Position numbers and translations under genes: made by a program. Source: Massarina eburnea CBS 473.64 (taxonomy: Eukaryota > Ascomycota > Dothideomycetes > Pleosporales > Massarinaceae). From it: a DNA stretch of 64,000 nt. This document shows, piece after piece, positions 44,275-55,151 of this stretch (its first letter is position 1; every line of letters begins with the position of its first letter). The DNA lies in the NCBI GenBank assembly GCA_010093635.1, contig MU006781.1, positions 1,707,993 to 1,771,992 of the forward strand, read 5' to 3'. The notes below the pieces were generated by a model. The model saw only the letters and a program-made list of their open reading frames with translations. It ran no database searches and had not been told where the DNA came from.

Positions 44275-44961
44275 ATGGCAGACTACACACTCTCCCCAGC
44301 CACACCGGAAGACGCCGAAGCAATAGCGAGTCTCTTCGCCCAATCCTGGACCTCACCATTCTCACAACTGCAATTCGGGGAAATCGACCCCATATCCCTC
44401 GCAACAGCCATGGCTCCGCGCATAAAATCCAAGTTAGAAAACCCCACAAATTCGTGCACCATGGTAATGCACTCGCCTGCTACAAAAGGCGGGAAAGTTG
44501 CAGCTGTCGCACAATGGACCCTGCCGTTAAACGTCACACATGATAGTAACGAAACGTCTGAAGAGAAAGCCGAACTCCAGCACTTCGAGGACGAGATGTA
44601 TCGGAATAGCCTGCCCGAGAAGAGCAACAAAGATCTAATTATGGAGTTTACGAAGGGACTACGAGAATTAAGAGCGGAGATTATACAAGCAAGGCCTCAT
44701 TACTTGCTGGAAAACATAGCGACGCATCCAGATCATCGTGGACAGGGTCTTGCTTCGAAGCTGCTAGAGTGGGTGTTTCCATTCGCTGATGAGAAGCATG
44801 TGTTGGTGTACTTGGACACAGCGGATGACAATCCGGCGATGCGGATCTATAAGAAAGTAGGATTTGAAGAGAGCGGAAGCAGTGATATTGAGAAACTGGA
44901 GAGATTTGGTGGGGAGGGCATACATAGGCACGTGGCCTTTGTTAGAGCTGAAGGACGGTAG
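44275..44961 (+). CDS. GNAT-family N-acetyltransferase
   Basis: This is a predicted cytosolic acetyl-CoA-dependent acetyltransferase of unknown substrate, 228 residues in one exon. The acetyl-CoA pyrophosphate-binding motif is HPDHRGQGLASKLLEW, the usual R/Q-x-x-G-x-A/S form. The C-terminal strand-turn-helix is YLDTADDNPAMRIYKKVGF. The N-terminal MADYTLSPATPEDAEAI is a normal start for this family, so I choose ATG 44275. An in-frame ATG at 44215 would add 20 unconserved residues, and ATG 44263 is also possible. It resembles the small GNAT proteins common in fungal accessory regions and has no obvious functional partner nearby. Confidence 0.87.
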   Translation: MADYTLSPATPEDAEAIASLFAQSWTSPFSQLQFGEIDPISLATAMAPRIKSKLENPTNSCTMVMHSPATKGGKVAAVAQWTLPLNVTHDSNETSEEKAELQHFEDEMYRNSLPEKSNKDLIMEFTKGLRELRAEIIQARPHYLLENIATHPDHRGQGLASKLLEWVFPFADEKHVLVYLDTADDNPAMRIYKKVGFEESGSSDIEKLERFGGEGIHRHVAFVRAEGR

Positions 44962-45254
44962 GTGGTGTTGATTCACGGGTTAGGGTTGAAGGGGAGGGTA
45001 GAAGGGAAGAGGGTAATGTATTTTTAGGTCTTTATGTTAAAGTTTCTATATCCACTTTTGTCTTTCCCAGTGTATGATGCAGAAATCTCTGACAGTATCC
45101 TTAATACTCGAAGATGAACATTTATTTGTGCCAGACCCGTCTCTCACCGACTGTAGCAGACTCCAGCCTGGACAGCTTTCAAACAGGCAGAGATGGTTCT
45201 CTCATCAAAATTCGAAAGCCTCGATCTTGGAGCGAGCAGCGAGGTCTTCGGCCT

Positions 45255-45746
45255 TTAGGAGTCCTTGGGCGGGTCGATGGAGGAGTCTGGAGCAGCGATG
45301 TCGCGAGAATCGAGGTTGTCATGCTGCTGGGACTCAGAATGGGCCTTGATATCGGGAATGACGAGAGCTTCATCGCCAGACGCAGCCTGGGTACCGATTG
45401 AACATTTCCAGCATTCTGATTTGCTGCCGAGGTTGCCCTGGAACGTGCTGTGGGTTTCGCTTCCGTACGATGGAATGCAGTTACCGTTGTAGTAGAACCG
45501 GCAGGTATAACCGTTGCTCAAAATGGCGCTTCGGATTGTGTTGATCCCGTGCCAGCCAAAGTTGTGGTACGCCTTGAGATATGTGACGTCTCCTCGAAGG
45601 CCCGGTTCCGAGTAGCCATATCCGCAAGGTTCGAGGCCGCCATGCGGCTGGGACTCAGAGCCAGGCTCTACATCGGGAAGGGCGAGAGCATTGACGCAAG
45701 CTCCAAGAAGTGCAACAGTGCTGGCAAAGATGGCAAGTAGACGCAT
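45255..45746 (-). CDS. Small secreted protein with internal duplication
   Basis: A single-exon gene of 163 residues. The N-terminus is a clear signal peptide (MRLLAIFASTVALLGACVNALA). The mature part is small and contains five cysteines and a central aromatic-rich block (YHNFGWHGINTIRSAIL). Two segments repeat: LALPDVEPGSESQPHGGLE just after the signal and LVIPDIKAHSESQQHDNLD near the end. The repeat is visible in the DNA as well (45308-45367 and 45631-45690). It could be a secreted effector-like or antimicrobial small protein, but I recognise no family. I start at ATG 45746, because the signal peptide begins there; the frame is open further upstream. Confidence 0.7.
   Translation of the reverse strand: MRLLAIFASTVALLGACVNALALPDVEPGSESQPHGGLEPCGYGYSEPGLRGDVTYLKAYHNFGWHGINTIRSAILSNGYTCRFYYNGNCIPSYGSETHSTFQGNLGSKSECWKCSIGTQAASGDEALVIPDIKAHSESQQHDNLDSRDIAAPDSSIDPPKDS
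45308..45367 (-). repeat. Direct repeat unit 1 within secreted-protein gene
   Basis: This unit aligns with 45631-45690 at roughly three quarters identity over about 58 bases. It encodes the C-terminal copy of the PD...SESQ.H motif. Confidence 0.65.
45631..45690 (-). repeat. Direct repeat unit 2 within secreted-protein gene
   Basis: This is the partner of 45308-45367. It encodes the copy directly after the signal peptide, so the duplicated segments flank the cysteine-bearing core. Confidence 0.65.
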
Positions 45747-46029
45747 GATAGATATTGGATCGCGCCTGCAGTGTGTCGAAAAGGGTATGGTAGCAGGTTG
45801 AAAGAAGTGTGGGGAGGTGGAAAGGTGGAGAGGTGGAGAGTGGCGAGAGAGGAAAGAGCAGCACAAACGCCGGCTCTCGTGTTACTGAAGCAATCAGGCG
45901 CAGCCTTTACCGTCGAAATACAGTTGGGTACGGGTTGACAGAATAGTGGGCGAGTGAGATATTCAAGCAACTACAAGAGAGCACAGAACACTCATCTTGA
46001 TCCAACACCAACTTGTATCCTTGCTAGTT

Positions 46030-46662
46030 CTATTGTTTCCTATTTCTCTTCCTCCAGCTCCTGACGCCCTTGTCCATCTCCCCCCTGCTGACTCCGTCTC
46101 TCACCAGCTGCATGACCACGCCCAAGACCTCCACGTTCTTGTTGCGACTCTCGTCGTCGAAAAACAGCATATCCTCATACGCTATCCCCGAGTCGCGGTG
46201 TATGCGCTCAAAGTGGGTGGTCTTGTTGCCGGGATATATCTGCAAATGGTCGAAGTAATCTATGGCGCGTTGGGAGGACAAGGAGGAGGGAACCTTGAGG
46301 AGTTGGAGCATTTCGCGGCCGAGGGCTGGTGCGTGGGTTCGGCTGGCGGCGCCTATCTGGATGGACTTTTGCTTGAGCTGCGGCCAATCAGCCCTGATTG
46401 TTCAGAGGAAAGGAAAGCAACGTCGTACCGCATCCAACACACCCCCGACATCGGCGTAGAAACCGTAGCCCTCGCCGTACCGGTCCTTGACTTTCAGGCC
46501 GCCTTCTTGGGCCTTGATGGGAGGCGTAACGTGCGTGTCCACCCAGAATGGCCACAGTGTGTAGTCCAGATCAAAAACCACTATTTTTGGAAGCGGCAGT
46601 CCATCTGTGAATGTCTCTGGCCACAATGCCGTCACGGGCAACTCTGTAGCTGCGCGGGGCAT
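46030..46662 (-). CDS. Magnesium-dependent phosphatase-1 (HAD superfamily)
   Basis: This is an MDP-1 family HAD phosphatase, a cytosolic Mg-dependent enzyme acting on phosphotyrosine-like and sugar phosphates in related proteins. Two exons (46662-46429, 46377-46030) give 193 residues, the normal length. HAD motif I is FDLDYTLWPFWVDTH, with the nucleophile at D31 and the acid/base at D33. The motif II region is IGAASRTH, and the FFDDESRN block carries the motif IV acids. The intron is 51 nt, GT-AG, phase 0. I prefer ATG 46662; an upstream in-frame ATG at 46824 would add a Pro-rich extension with no family support. The gene is well preserved. Confidence 0.92.
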
Positions 46663-47210
46663 CGTTCTGGCTAGGGGAGGCAGACCAGCACGACAACGAT
46701 TGGGAGCAGAGAGAGGAACAGGGAGTTCGCCAGGTTGGCTAGGTGCTACAGCATCGACGAGCAGAAGTGGAAGTGGATGGCGAGGATGGTGCGGTGGCTG
46801 ACTGTGGCGCTCTAACCGACCCACGACGCGCTACGTCATAGCCTCGAATAATGCCTCTGGAGGTACATACGTAGTCTACATGTATGCTTTTGCGGTGCGG
46901 ACAAGCTATCGTAAAAACGTACATAGGTAGCAGCTAGAGACTTCGTTGGATGAGAAACAGCTGTATCTGATTAATTCGATAAACCTACAGGTGTAGTAGG
47001 GTGTAGGATATGTGGTAGTAGGAGACGGCCCGTGCACACGCGTTGGTCTCACACTGGGCTCGTGACTTGATGAAATAAATAATGATGGTGGATGACATGC
47101 CCCCTCCCCCAGCCAGTCACAATGTAAATATGTCTAGCGCCGGGTAAGGCGCGTCTATCATCCTCGTTGATCCTCTTGCCTGCTGATCTTCCTCATCGTC
47201 AACATCAGGT

Positions 47211-47235
47211 CCCCTCCCCTCCCCTCCCCTCCCCT
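47211..47235. repeat. CCCCT microsatellite, 5 copies
   Basis: Five perfect tandem copies of CCCCT on the plus strand, in a pyrimidine-rich stretch. Confidence 0.95.
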
Positions 47236-47314
47236 CTTCTCCAAGCCAGCCCGACGCGAGGTGTGGCCGAGCATGGACTCGACAAACGTCTCTGTTTGCA
47301 TTGCGACCCACCAT

Positions 47315-47368
47315 CATCGGCCTTGTTTACGACATCGGCATTGTTTGCGCCGTCGGCCTTGTTTGCGA
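47315..47368. repeat. 18-bp minisatellite, 3 copies
   Basis: Three head-to-tail units of the form CATCGGCCTTGTTTGCGA, each differing at one to three positions. Confidence 0.9.
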
Positions 47369-47709
47369 TGCGTTTGTACGTCCCCGCGTGTTCAGCCTTT
47401 AGTCCTCGGGATACCGAAGGGACGAAAACAGTAATCGGCCACATATCCAGTTCCTGGAAAATGGCTTCCGCCCGATCGCCAGCTGCTAGGTGCACCACAT
47501 ATTGGCATCTGTAGCTAGCAGAGTACCTTGGAAGAAGACTATTGCTGTCGCGTGCCAAAAGGGAAGGTAGCCCCGGGGGAGGCGCCTTCTTGGTCCCGCG
47601 CGTACCTTCCCCGCGTGCCCGCGTACCTCCCCGCGCCCCAACGCCACTTCCTCCACATCTGAGCAACTACTGGCAGGTGTTCCGGCCACGCCATTGCAAT
47701 AACATCATG

Positions 47710-47745
47710 CTATTTCAACTATTTCAACTATTTCAACTATTTCAA
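47710..47745. repeat. 9-bp minisatellite CTATTTCAA, 4 copies
   Basis: Four perfect tandem copies of CTATTTCAA about 310 bases upstream of the alpha-glucosidase start codon. Confidence 0.95.
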
Positions 47746-48059
47746 TCAGATGCGCCCCGTCGATTCCACCTTGACGGCCTCACCGCCGAATGCCCAGCAT
47801 GACATCCCAGTCGAGGTAAGCCCGCATGTTGCTGTGGAATACCCCTGCCTATGCTTGTTTCTTCTCCACGGCAACCATCATTCGTACGGGTGACCCACCT
47901 CTTCCCAAGCTCTTTCACCTTCCGATCGTCATGCTGCCGAGCGTTTGCCTTGCCCAGGGGAAAGCGAAGGCTTAGTCAAGCTGATTGACTGCCTCCCTAT
48001 ATAGAGTCCCCCGCTCTCCACCATTACCCCACCGAGCGCCGCCCTTCCAAGTCGTCAAC

Positions 48060-50808
48060 ATGTTTTCCCCAAAGGTGCTGTTCGGTCTCTTTACCTGCGT
48101 GAGTCTCGTGTCTGCGGTGCCCACGCCTCAATATGCTAGCATCGCGGCACGACAAGATGCCAATGTTTCCTCTTGTCCTGGATATGCAGCTTCGAACGTT
48201 GTCAAGACGGAAACTTCCGTGACTGCGGACCTCACGCTTGCCGGCGCCGCCTGTAACGCATACGGCGAGGATATCACGAATCTGAAATTACTGGTTGAGT
48301 ACCAGACCGGTAAGTCGTGGGATTGCCACTGCAACTATGCTTTCCTTTCTATCAAATGCTGACCAATTCACAGACGACCGCCTCCATGTCAACATCTATG
48401 ACGCAGACCTCAATGTCTTCCAAGTGCAAGAGGAAGCTGTTCCACTACCCAAGAACGAAAAGGCCTCGTCTTCTGACGCATCTCTCGAGTTCAATTTGGT
48501 TGAGAAGCCGTTCTCTTTCACTGTGAAGCGCAAGGAGAATGGCGAGGTCCTGTTCGATACGTCCAGCAGCCAATTGATCTTCGAGACACAGTACGTGCGA
48601 CTTCAGACACGTCTGCCCAAGAACCCGCATCTGTACGGGTTTGGAGAGCACACCGATCCGTTTCACCTGCCAACAGACAACTATCGTCGGTCCCTGCTCA
48701 ATGCGGAATCACCAAACATCCCGGAGAATTCGAATCTGTATGGTAGCCACCCCGTTTACTTTGAGCATCGCGGTGACAAGGGCACCCATGGTGTTTTCCT
48801 ACGAAACTCAGATCCCATGAACATCTTCATTCTGCGCGATAGCGCCGGAAACCAAGCTCTAGAGTATGATACCATTGGTGGCGTGCTTGACTTCTACTTC
48901 TTGGCCGGCAAGAGCCCTGCGGAGGTGTCAAAGCAGTACGCTGACGTTGTCGGTTACTCCGCAATGTTCCCGTATTGGACGCTTGGATTTCATCAATGCA
49001 AGTACGGATACTGGGACGTCAATATGGTTGCTGAAGTTGTTGCCAATTACTCAACTGCTGGAATCCCCCTGGAGGTCATGTGGACAGACATTGACTACAT
49101 GAACGGGCGCCAAGACTTCACACTTGACACTGAACGTTTCCCCATGAAGAAGATGCAAGAGCTGGTTACTACGCTTCACCAGCGCGGTCAACGCTATGTG
49201 CTCATTCTCGACCCCGGCACTCATGCAACAGCCGACCTAGAGACCTACACTCGAGGCCACGAGCAGGATGTCTTTCTGAAGGCCGCCGATGGAAGTGACC
49301 TCCTAGGCGTGCAGTGGCCTGGTGTTGTCGCATGGCCAGACTGGTTTGCACCTCAGACTAGCGACTGGTGGACAGACGAGTTCGAGCGTTTCTTCAACCC
49401 TGAGACTGGAGTCAACCTCGATGGCATTTGGGTGGACATGAACGAAGCTTCCAACTTCTGCTCTAACCCCCAGTGTAGTCCAACCCCTGAAGGAAACCCC
49501 CCTGCCCCGGGAAATGCCCCTAGGAACAACACTGGACGTCCGATCCCTGGATTCCCTGTTGACTTCCAGCCTACAAATTCAAAACTCAAGGCCAGGGACA
49601 CCAGTGGAGAAATGAAGGGACTTCCGAATCGCGAATGGTTCAATCCCAAATACACCGTCTATAACCATCGTGGTGGTCTTTCCGATTTCACCATTCAGAC
49701 AAACACCACCAACTACGACGGCACCAAGCAGTATGACACGCACAACATGTACGGGCACATGATGGCTCTTACGACCCGCAAGGCAATGCTTGCGCGTCGT
49801 CCTGAACTCCGTCCAATGGTACTCACTCGTTCCACATTCGCAGGCAGTGGTCGTGAAGTAACCCATTGGTTTGGCGACAATCATTCAGATTGGGAGGACT
49901 ACCGCACCACGATTCGTCAAATGCTTGCCTTCGTCGCCATGCACCAGATGCCTATGGTCGGTTCCGACGTCTGCGGCTTCAATGGCGACACCGATGAGTT
50001 TCTGTGCGCACGATGGGCCCTCCTAGGCGCTTTTCAGCCTTTTTACCGCAACCATGCTGAATTGAGCACCATCCACCAAGAATTCTATCAATGGCCGCTC
50101 GTTACCGAAGCAGCTAAAAAGGCAATCGACACACGCTACAAACTCATGGATTACATCTACACAGCGCTGTACTACCAAACCAAAACCGGTGTCCCTATGA
50201 TCAACCCGCTGTTCTACCTGTATCCCAACGATGCCAATACCTTCGCTATCCAAGAACAGTGGTTTTACGGCGACGCTCTGCTCATCTCGCCTGTTACCAC
50301 GGACTATTCCAATCAGGTGACGTTCTATCTGCCTGAAGATACGTTCTATGACTACTGGACCGGTGCCCCCGTCGAAGGCAAAGGTGCTAATGTCACCGTC
50401 AATGACGTCGCTTGGACTGATATCCCCGTGCACATCCGCGGCGGCACGATCATTCCTCATCGCCAGAACAGCGCCAGTACCACCAAAGAGCTACGCAAGC
50501 AAGACTTTACTATTCTCGTCGCACCTGGTAAAGATGGAAAGGCCAGCGGTCGTTTGTACCTCGACGAGGGCGAGAAGATCGAACAGCCTGCTGTGAGTGA
50601 GATTCAATTTAGCTGGGACAATGGCAAGTTTAGCGCCACAGGCTCATTCGCGTATGGTGGCATGAGTGGGGAGAGCGTGAGTGTGGCAAAGGTCAAGGTG
50701 CTTGGTCAGACAAAAGCTGGGAATATGGGTACGTGGGATTCAAGCATGAATACTGTAGAGGTCCAAGGGCCATGGAAGTTGGCGGGGGCTTGGGGTTTTG
50801 AGTTTTGA
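48060..50808 (+). CDS. Secreted alpha-glucosidase, glycoside hydrolase family 31
   Basis: This is a secreted GH31 exo-glucosidase releasing glucose from malto-oligosaccharides and related glucans. Two exons (48060-48309, 48374-50808) give 894 residues. A signal peptide (MFSPKVLFGLFTCVSLVSA) precedes the N-terminal beta domain. The catalytic barrel has the nucleophile in GIWVDMNEASNF (D438) and the acid/base in WFGDNHSDW (D585), both intact. An Asn/Pro-rich insert follows the first motif, as in fungal enzymes. The C-terminal beta domains are complete. It looks like the agdC-type fungal alpha/beta-glucosidases. The stop codon falls inside a (TTTTGAG)n repeat. Such genes are commonly induced by maltose or starch, which I cannot confirm here. 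Confidence 0.95.
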
Positions 50809-50883
50809 GTTTTGAGTTTTGAGTTTTGAGTTTTGAGTTTTGAGTTTTGAGTTTTGAGTTTTGAGTTTTGAGTTTTGAGTTTT
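50796..50883. repeat. TTTTGAG heptanucleotide minisatellite across a stop codon
   Basis: About 12.5 tandem copies of TTTTGAG begin within the last codons of the alpha-glucosidase. The reading TTT GAG TTT TGA makes the stop in the second unit, so array length cannot change the protein end. Confidence 0.97.
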
Positions 50884-51562
50884 AAGTCTTGTGTTTTGGC
50901 TTTGGATGCACATTGGGAACGGGTTGAAGTCGGTCATGGACGATTGGATGAGATACCCTCTTCTTTTCATTGTATTCTTAGCATTCTTCCTTTACGGTAA
51001 TGGGAAATATTCACAGATATATGAGGTCCCGAGGATGCCATCGATTGTGTAAGTGTAAAAGTATGTGTGGATAGTAACTACTTACAACGACGCGATGAGC
51101 TCATAATGGTACATCGGAAAGGTACTCGTCCTGTGTGCATGTTAAGAGAGATGGACGTCTCGGTGATATCGAACAAATGACCAAGACGAGAAGAATAAAA
51201 GTAGGCAGAACCAGGCAATTAATGTGACCCGTGACGATACCGCAGCGAACCGGGTAAAGACCCAGCGCCGGCACATGGACGCCAAGGGCCGCTAGGGGAT
51301 GGGCCTGGTCTACAAATGTATCGCGCATGGCCAGCGTGTAGATCGTAGAGTCTGGATTTGCGTCCGCGTGATTTCCTCGTCTGTATGACAGTGCGCATGA
51401 CGATGGTGGGCGTTGGCAGTGTGACGGTGTAACGCGCTCATGTGCCCGGTTTAACTCATAGAGGTGGTTGCAGCGGTGAAAGTAATGTGGTGTGCCATCT
51501 CCTTCGCGTCAAGGAGGTTGCTGGCAGTATTGACGGATTCTTTGCATATTCCGATAGCTTCA
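50809..51562. other. Intergenic region between convergent genes
   Basis: This 750-base stretch lies between the convergent alpha-glucosidase and NCS6 3' ends. Apart from the heptanucleotide array at its left edge, I see nothing to annotate. Confidence 0.5.
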
Positions 51563-52940
51563 TCAGGGTCCAACTTCCAACTTCTTCACTTCGCTTATCG
51601 CATCGTTCAGCTTCGCATCTTCTTGGGCCTCGTCGTATCCTACTTCGATGCTGTTCTTTGGTCGGTTCTTGTTCAGGCCATCGAGAAGCGTGCACGCTTT
51701 ACAGACCTCCTGGCTTGACAGGTATCCGCACTTCTTGCACTGGCCCATTACCTGCTTCGGTACTGCCTTGCGAGCAGGTTGCGATTGGCCCTTGTTTTTC
51801 TTCCCCTTCTTGCCATTTACGACAGGTACGGCATTGGTTTTTGTGCCGTTCGTGCCATTAGATGTGATTTCAATCTCCAATCCGGTCTCTGCTGCAACTT
51901 CATTCTGCGCGAGTTGCTTCTCTACACCAGCCATTTCACCTCCCGCAGTCCGACCATTAGAGCTTCCACACCCACCCTCCTCCTCTTCAGCCACTGGCAC
52001 GGAATTCGAGCATGCGCCTCCGCACCCCTCGTCGCTTCCCGGACACAGCTTCGCCATATCTTCTCCGCTTCTCACAACATCAAGAATAGCACTGGGGCGG
52101 ACGCGTTCGAGGTTCTTGATTAGGGCGCGCGCACTGCCACGGAAGGCTTCGGGCGAGTATATGCACTCTGTACTGAAGTATGTGAGGTTCTTATGGAGGG
52201 CATAGAGGACAATCTCCTTCTCATAGGCGTATTTGAGGGGCTTGCTACGCTTTATGTTCGTATGCGAATTCGGGTCGGTAGACGAGGCGGCAGAGGGAGT
52301 CGACGTTACTATAGATGTTGTCCGTGAAAGGCGGGGAAGGTCGCCACGCAGTACTGCGAACACTATCAGATCCATTCTCGGCACCCAGTAATGTAATCTT
52401 ACAATTCATGAGCACCGTCTCCGCAACATCATCCGCATTATGTCCCGTAACCACATGCTTCACACCCAGCCTCGCCGCTCCCCGGTCTAGAGCCTGCCGT
52501 CTGAAGACGCCACAATAAGTACAATTCCCCTTCTTCCCCACCTGCTCCACCACTTGATCCATGGTCCATCCATAGAGCTCTCTATACCCCAGTATCGTCA
52601 GCTCCATGCCGTACTCCTTCGCATTTTGCTTGACCGTCTCCAAACTATCGTCTCTGTACCCCTTAATGCCCTCATCAATACTCAACAGTATCAAATCGAC
52701 GCCATAATCATAGCGCTCGTTTAGAGTTTTGAGAACCGAGGCGAGAACGGTGCTGTCTTTGCCGCCCGAGGCTCCAATCGCGATGCGCTCGCCGCGTGCG
52801 AAGAGGTTCGTAGAGGTGATTGTGTGGTGGATTTCGGTTTCGAAGATGGTGAAAAAGCACGGTTTGCAGAGGGCAGAGCGATCCTTGGGTCGGACTATGG
52901 CTGCAGTGTTAGTTGCGCAGTTTGCGCATGGTTTGGGCAT
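51563..52940 (-). CDS. NCS6: Cytoplasmic tRNA 2-thiolation protein 1 (Ncs6/Ctu1)
   Basis: This is the catalytic subunit of the Ncs6-Ncs2 complex, which thiolates wobble uridine 34 of tRNA-Lys, -Glu and -Gln using sulfur from Urm1. Two exons (52940-52403, 52353-51563) around a 49 nt intron give 442 residues. An N-terminal zinc ribbon (CANC...CKPC) is followed by the PP-loop ATP site GASGGKDST (about residues 56-64). The catalytic segments YCGVFRR and GHNADDVAET come next, and a C-terminal second zinc site CKKC...CKAC. A low-complexity Glu/Gly/Asn/Lys-rich insert before this last motif makes it longer than the yeast protein, a feature common in filamentous fungi. The splice restores the conserved NLLRGDLPRL. 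Confidence 0.95.
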
Positions 52941-53744
52941 TTTGGTGACTCGTGGGAATGGTGGAGGGGTGGCGGCTGATGGTGGGGAAGATTATTTCGA
53001 GGCCCTTGAGTCAGTTGTGGCGTTGATGCGAGTCATGTGGCGCAACCCGTAGTAATCATCATTTCTTCTGTTGGTGCTGTTGAGTATCTTTTGAGTCTCA
53101 ACCTCCCATCTCCCGATCGTGGAGATTTGAAATTCAGTCTTTGCTGAGAGGGCCTTGTGATAATTACATCTCTTAGTCAACTCTCGGCCCTGAGTCCTTC
53201 CTCAGACGACTTGAACCTTACTATTTATTGAATTTGATTGATCAACAAGTTGCTCCATCATGGACACATTATCATCTATGGGATTAATATCTTGAAATTA
53301 GTACGCTGTGTCTTTCCAGATCTATCCTCAAGATTGGCTTCATCGGCGCCACATTCGCGCTGTTCCCCGCACCCCCAGTTGAATATCGAACCAGCTGGAG
53401 ACTAGTCTTCTCCGCAGGTCTGATAGAGCACATTTTTCATTATCTACTCCAGGCTTTCTTTATCGGACAGCATGCTTACACACCTTCCTCATGCGGGAAC
53501 AAGTCTGCAGATCTTAAGATAGTACCATATGGTAACTAAGTACGTGCTGACGTAGTTCAACGCTCCCACGATGCACAACCAAACGACGCAGTATAAAAAA
53601 TCTGCGGGGCTTTCTGTGTCGAGTAAGAATATGGAGAAAGGATTGTCTCCACAATCTCTAACTCTCTATTGAATATATACACTCTTGCTCCCTTTCCTTC
53701 TCATAACAGCAACTCTAGCATATCGACACTCGAGTACGTTCACC
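52941..53744. other. Intergenic region
   Basis: These 800 bases separate the divergent NCS6 and isochorismatase-like genes and should hold both promoters. A GAGACAA-like pair and a TATAAAA box (about 53592) lie on the right side. No gene is visible. Confidence 0.5.
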
Positions 53745-54950
53745 ATGAAATTCCTCTCAACCATCCTTATTTCGTTAGCCTCCATCACAACTTCCACTCT
53801 CATTACCCCCGCTGAGAATATCACACTCCCCTCGGACCCTACCTCCATCCTCGGCAATCTCTACAATCACTGGGTCGCCCTCCCCAACAAGACCTACGAC
53901 CTCACGCGCTCACTCATTTACCCCGTAACCACACCTCTCACCATCCCAGCGACTGGATCTCGCAAATCCGCCATCATAGAGCCTTCGCGCTCAGCCCTCG
54001 TGATTATAGATATGCAAGAGTACTTCTTGAATTCGGAACTGAGCCCAAAGGCTGAAGGTGGGAGAAAGGCAGTCGAGCCAACGTTGAATTTGATCAAGGG
54101 TTTCAGGGAGAGCGGGATGAAGGTTCTGTGGGTGAATTGGGGGTTGGATGAGAGGGATTTGCGGGGAATGCCTCCGGCGTTCTTGGCGGGGTTTTCCGGG
54201 GGGAAGGACAGTCCGTTGAGTAAGCTGGTCTTGTTCACATGAAATAAAAAGAACTTCGCACGGGGACTGACGCGTTACAGCAACCTTTGGAAGCGATATG
54301 GGTATGCTCGGCGATGGAACAGCGGTAGGCAAGAAGTTGATGCGAGGAGAGTGGAATGCAAGGCCATATGGGCCGCTGTACAAAGAGCAGATCGAAGGTG
54401 TGGCTAATGGGACGGACTTTTACTTCCACAAGAGTATGTACACGTTGACCTCAGAAGTCATGTTAAGCGTTTTTCACAAATATGTTGACTCGAAGCTTCA
54501 AGGATGCGCTATGCTAACAGAAGAGCAGACCGATTGAGCGGTCTATGGGGTGCACAAACACCCTTGGGACTGTGGCTTGAAGAGAACCAAATGACCACTC
54601 TGTTCTTCGGCGGCGTGAATGCGGATCAGTGCGTTGTAAGTGACCTTCAGAGTCTCCAGGTTGTCTGAGCTAATGTACACGCAGTGGGGAACGTTCCTAG
54701 ATGCATACTACAAGGTAAGCTTAGGCTTTATTACCCTTTTACCTGCAATGCTCATTTTCATAGGGCTATGATGTTGTGTACGTCGATGACATCGCCGCAA
54801 CCACAAGCCCAGAGAGCGCTACCCAGATGGTTAGGTACAACGCAAACCGTAAGACAATTCCAAACAAAACCAAAAGTTTCATAGAGCTGATTTCTTATAG
54901 TCGACGGTTTCTTGACGAACTCCTCTCTCATACTATCCTCCATAGCTTAA
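53745..54950 (+). CDS. Secreted isochorismatase-like cysteine hydrolase
   Basis: This is an isochorismatase-like hydrolase; members split isochorismate, nicotinamide or related amides. Six exons (53745-54219, 54281-54433, 54529-54635, 54685-54714, 54764-54848, 54901-54950) join to 299 residues. The catalytic Asp is in LVIIDMQEYF near residue 88, the Cys in GVNADQCV at about 244, and a Lys/Arg region lies in between. An N-terminal signal peptide (MKFLSTILISLASITTSTL) and the Asn-glycosylation-type sites NIT, NKT and NSS suggest secretion or a vacuolar route. That is unusual for the family, which is mostly cytosolic. The substrate is unknown. Six short exons, one of only 30 nt, all have consensus junctions. 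Confidence 0.85.
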
Positions 54951-55151
54951 GCATCTGTCGACTACCAGATTCTCGGCTGGCTTTTAATGAACATCGAGGG
55001 TAGACTATCGTGTTAAGCATGCGCGGTGGTCTTTAGAGTTAAGAGTATGATTACAATGTCAAGAAGTCATTCTAATGAATAATATATTCATGCATTACTG
55101 CGCTGCGGGGCACCCTATGATATGGTGGGGTTGGGAGGGTATCATCTCTGC

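Larger units (their letters stand above)
46663..48059. other. Intergenic region with several minisatellites
   Basis: No gene is supported in these 1.4 kb upstream of the alpha-glucosidase. It holds three small tandem arrays (47211-47235, 47315-47368, 47710-47745), unusual density for this window. Apparent long frames across the arrays are artefacts. Confidence 0.5.

Noticed and set aside
47205..47666. Minus-strand frame of 153 codons with an Asn-Lys-Ala-Asp repeat
   Set aside because: It is produced by the 18-bp and CCCCT arrays. There is no family resemblance and the composition is Gly/Arg-biased.
50796..50883. A telomere-like repeat
   Set aside because: The unit TTTTGAG differs from the fungal TTAGGG and lies inside a gene end, so it is an ordinary minisatellite.
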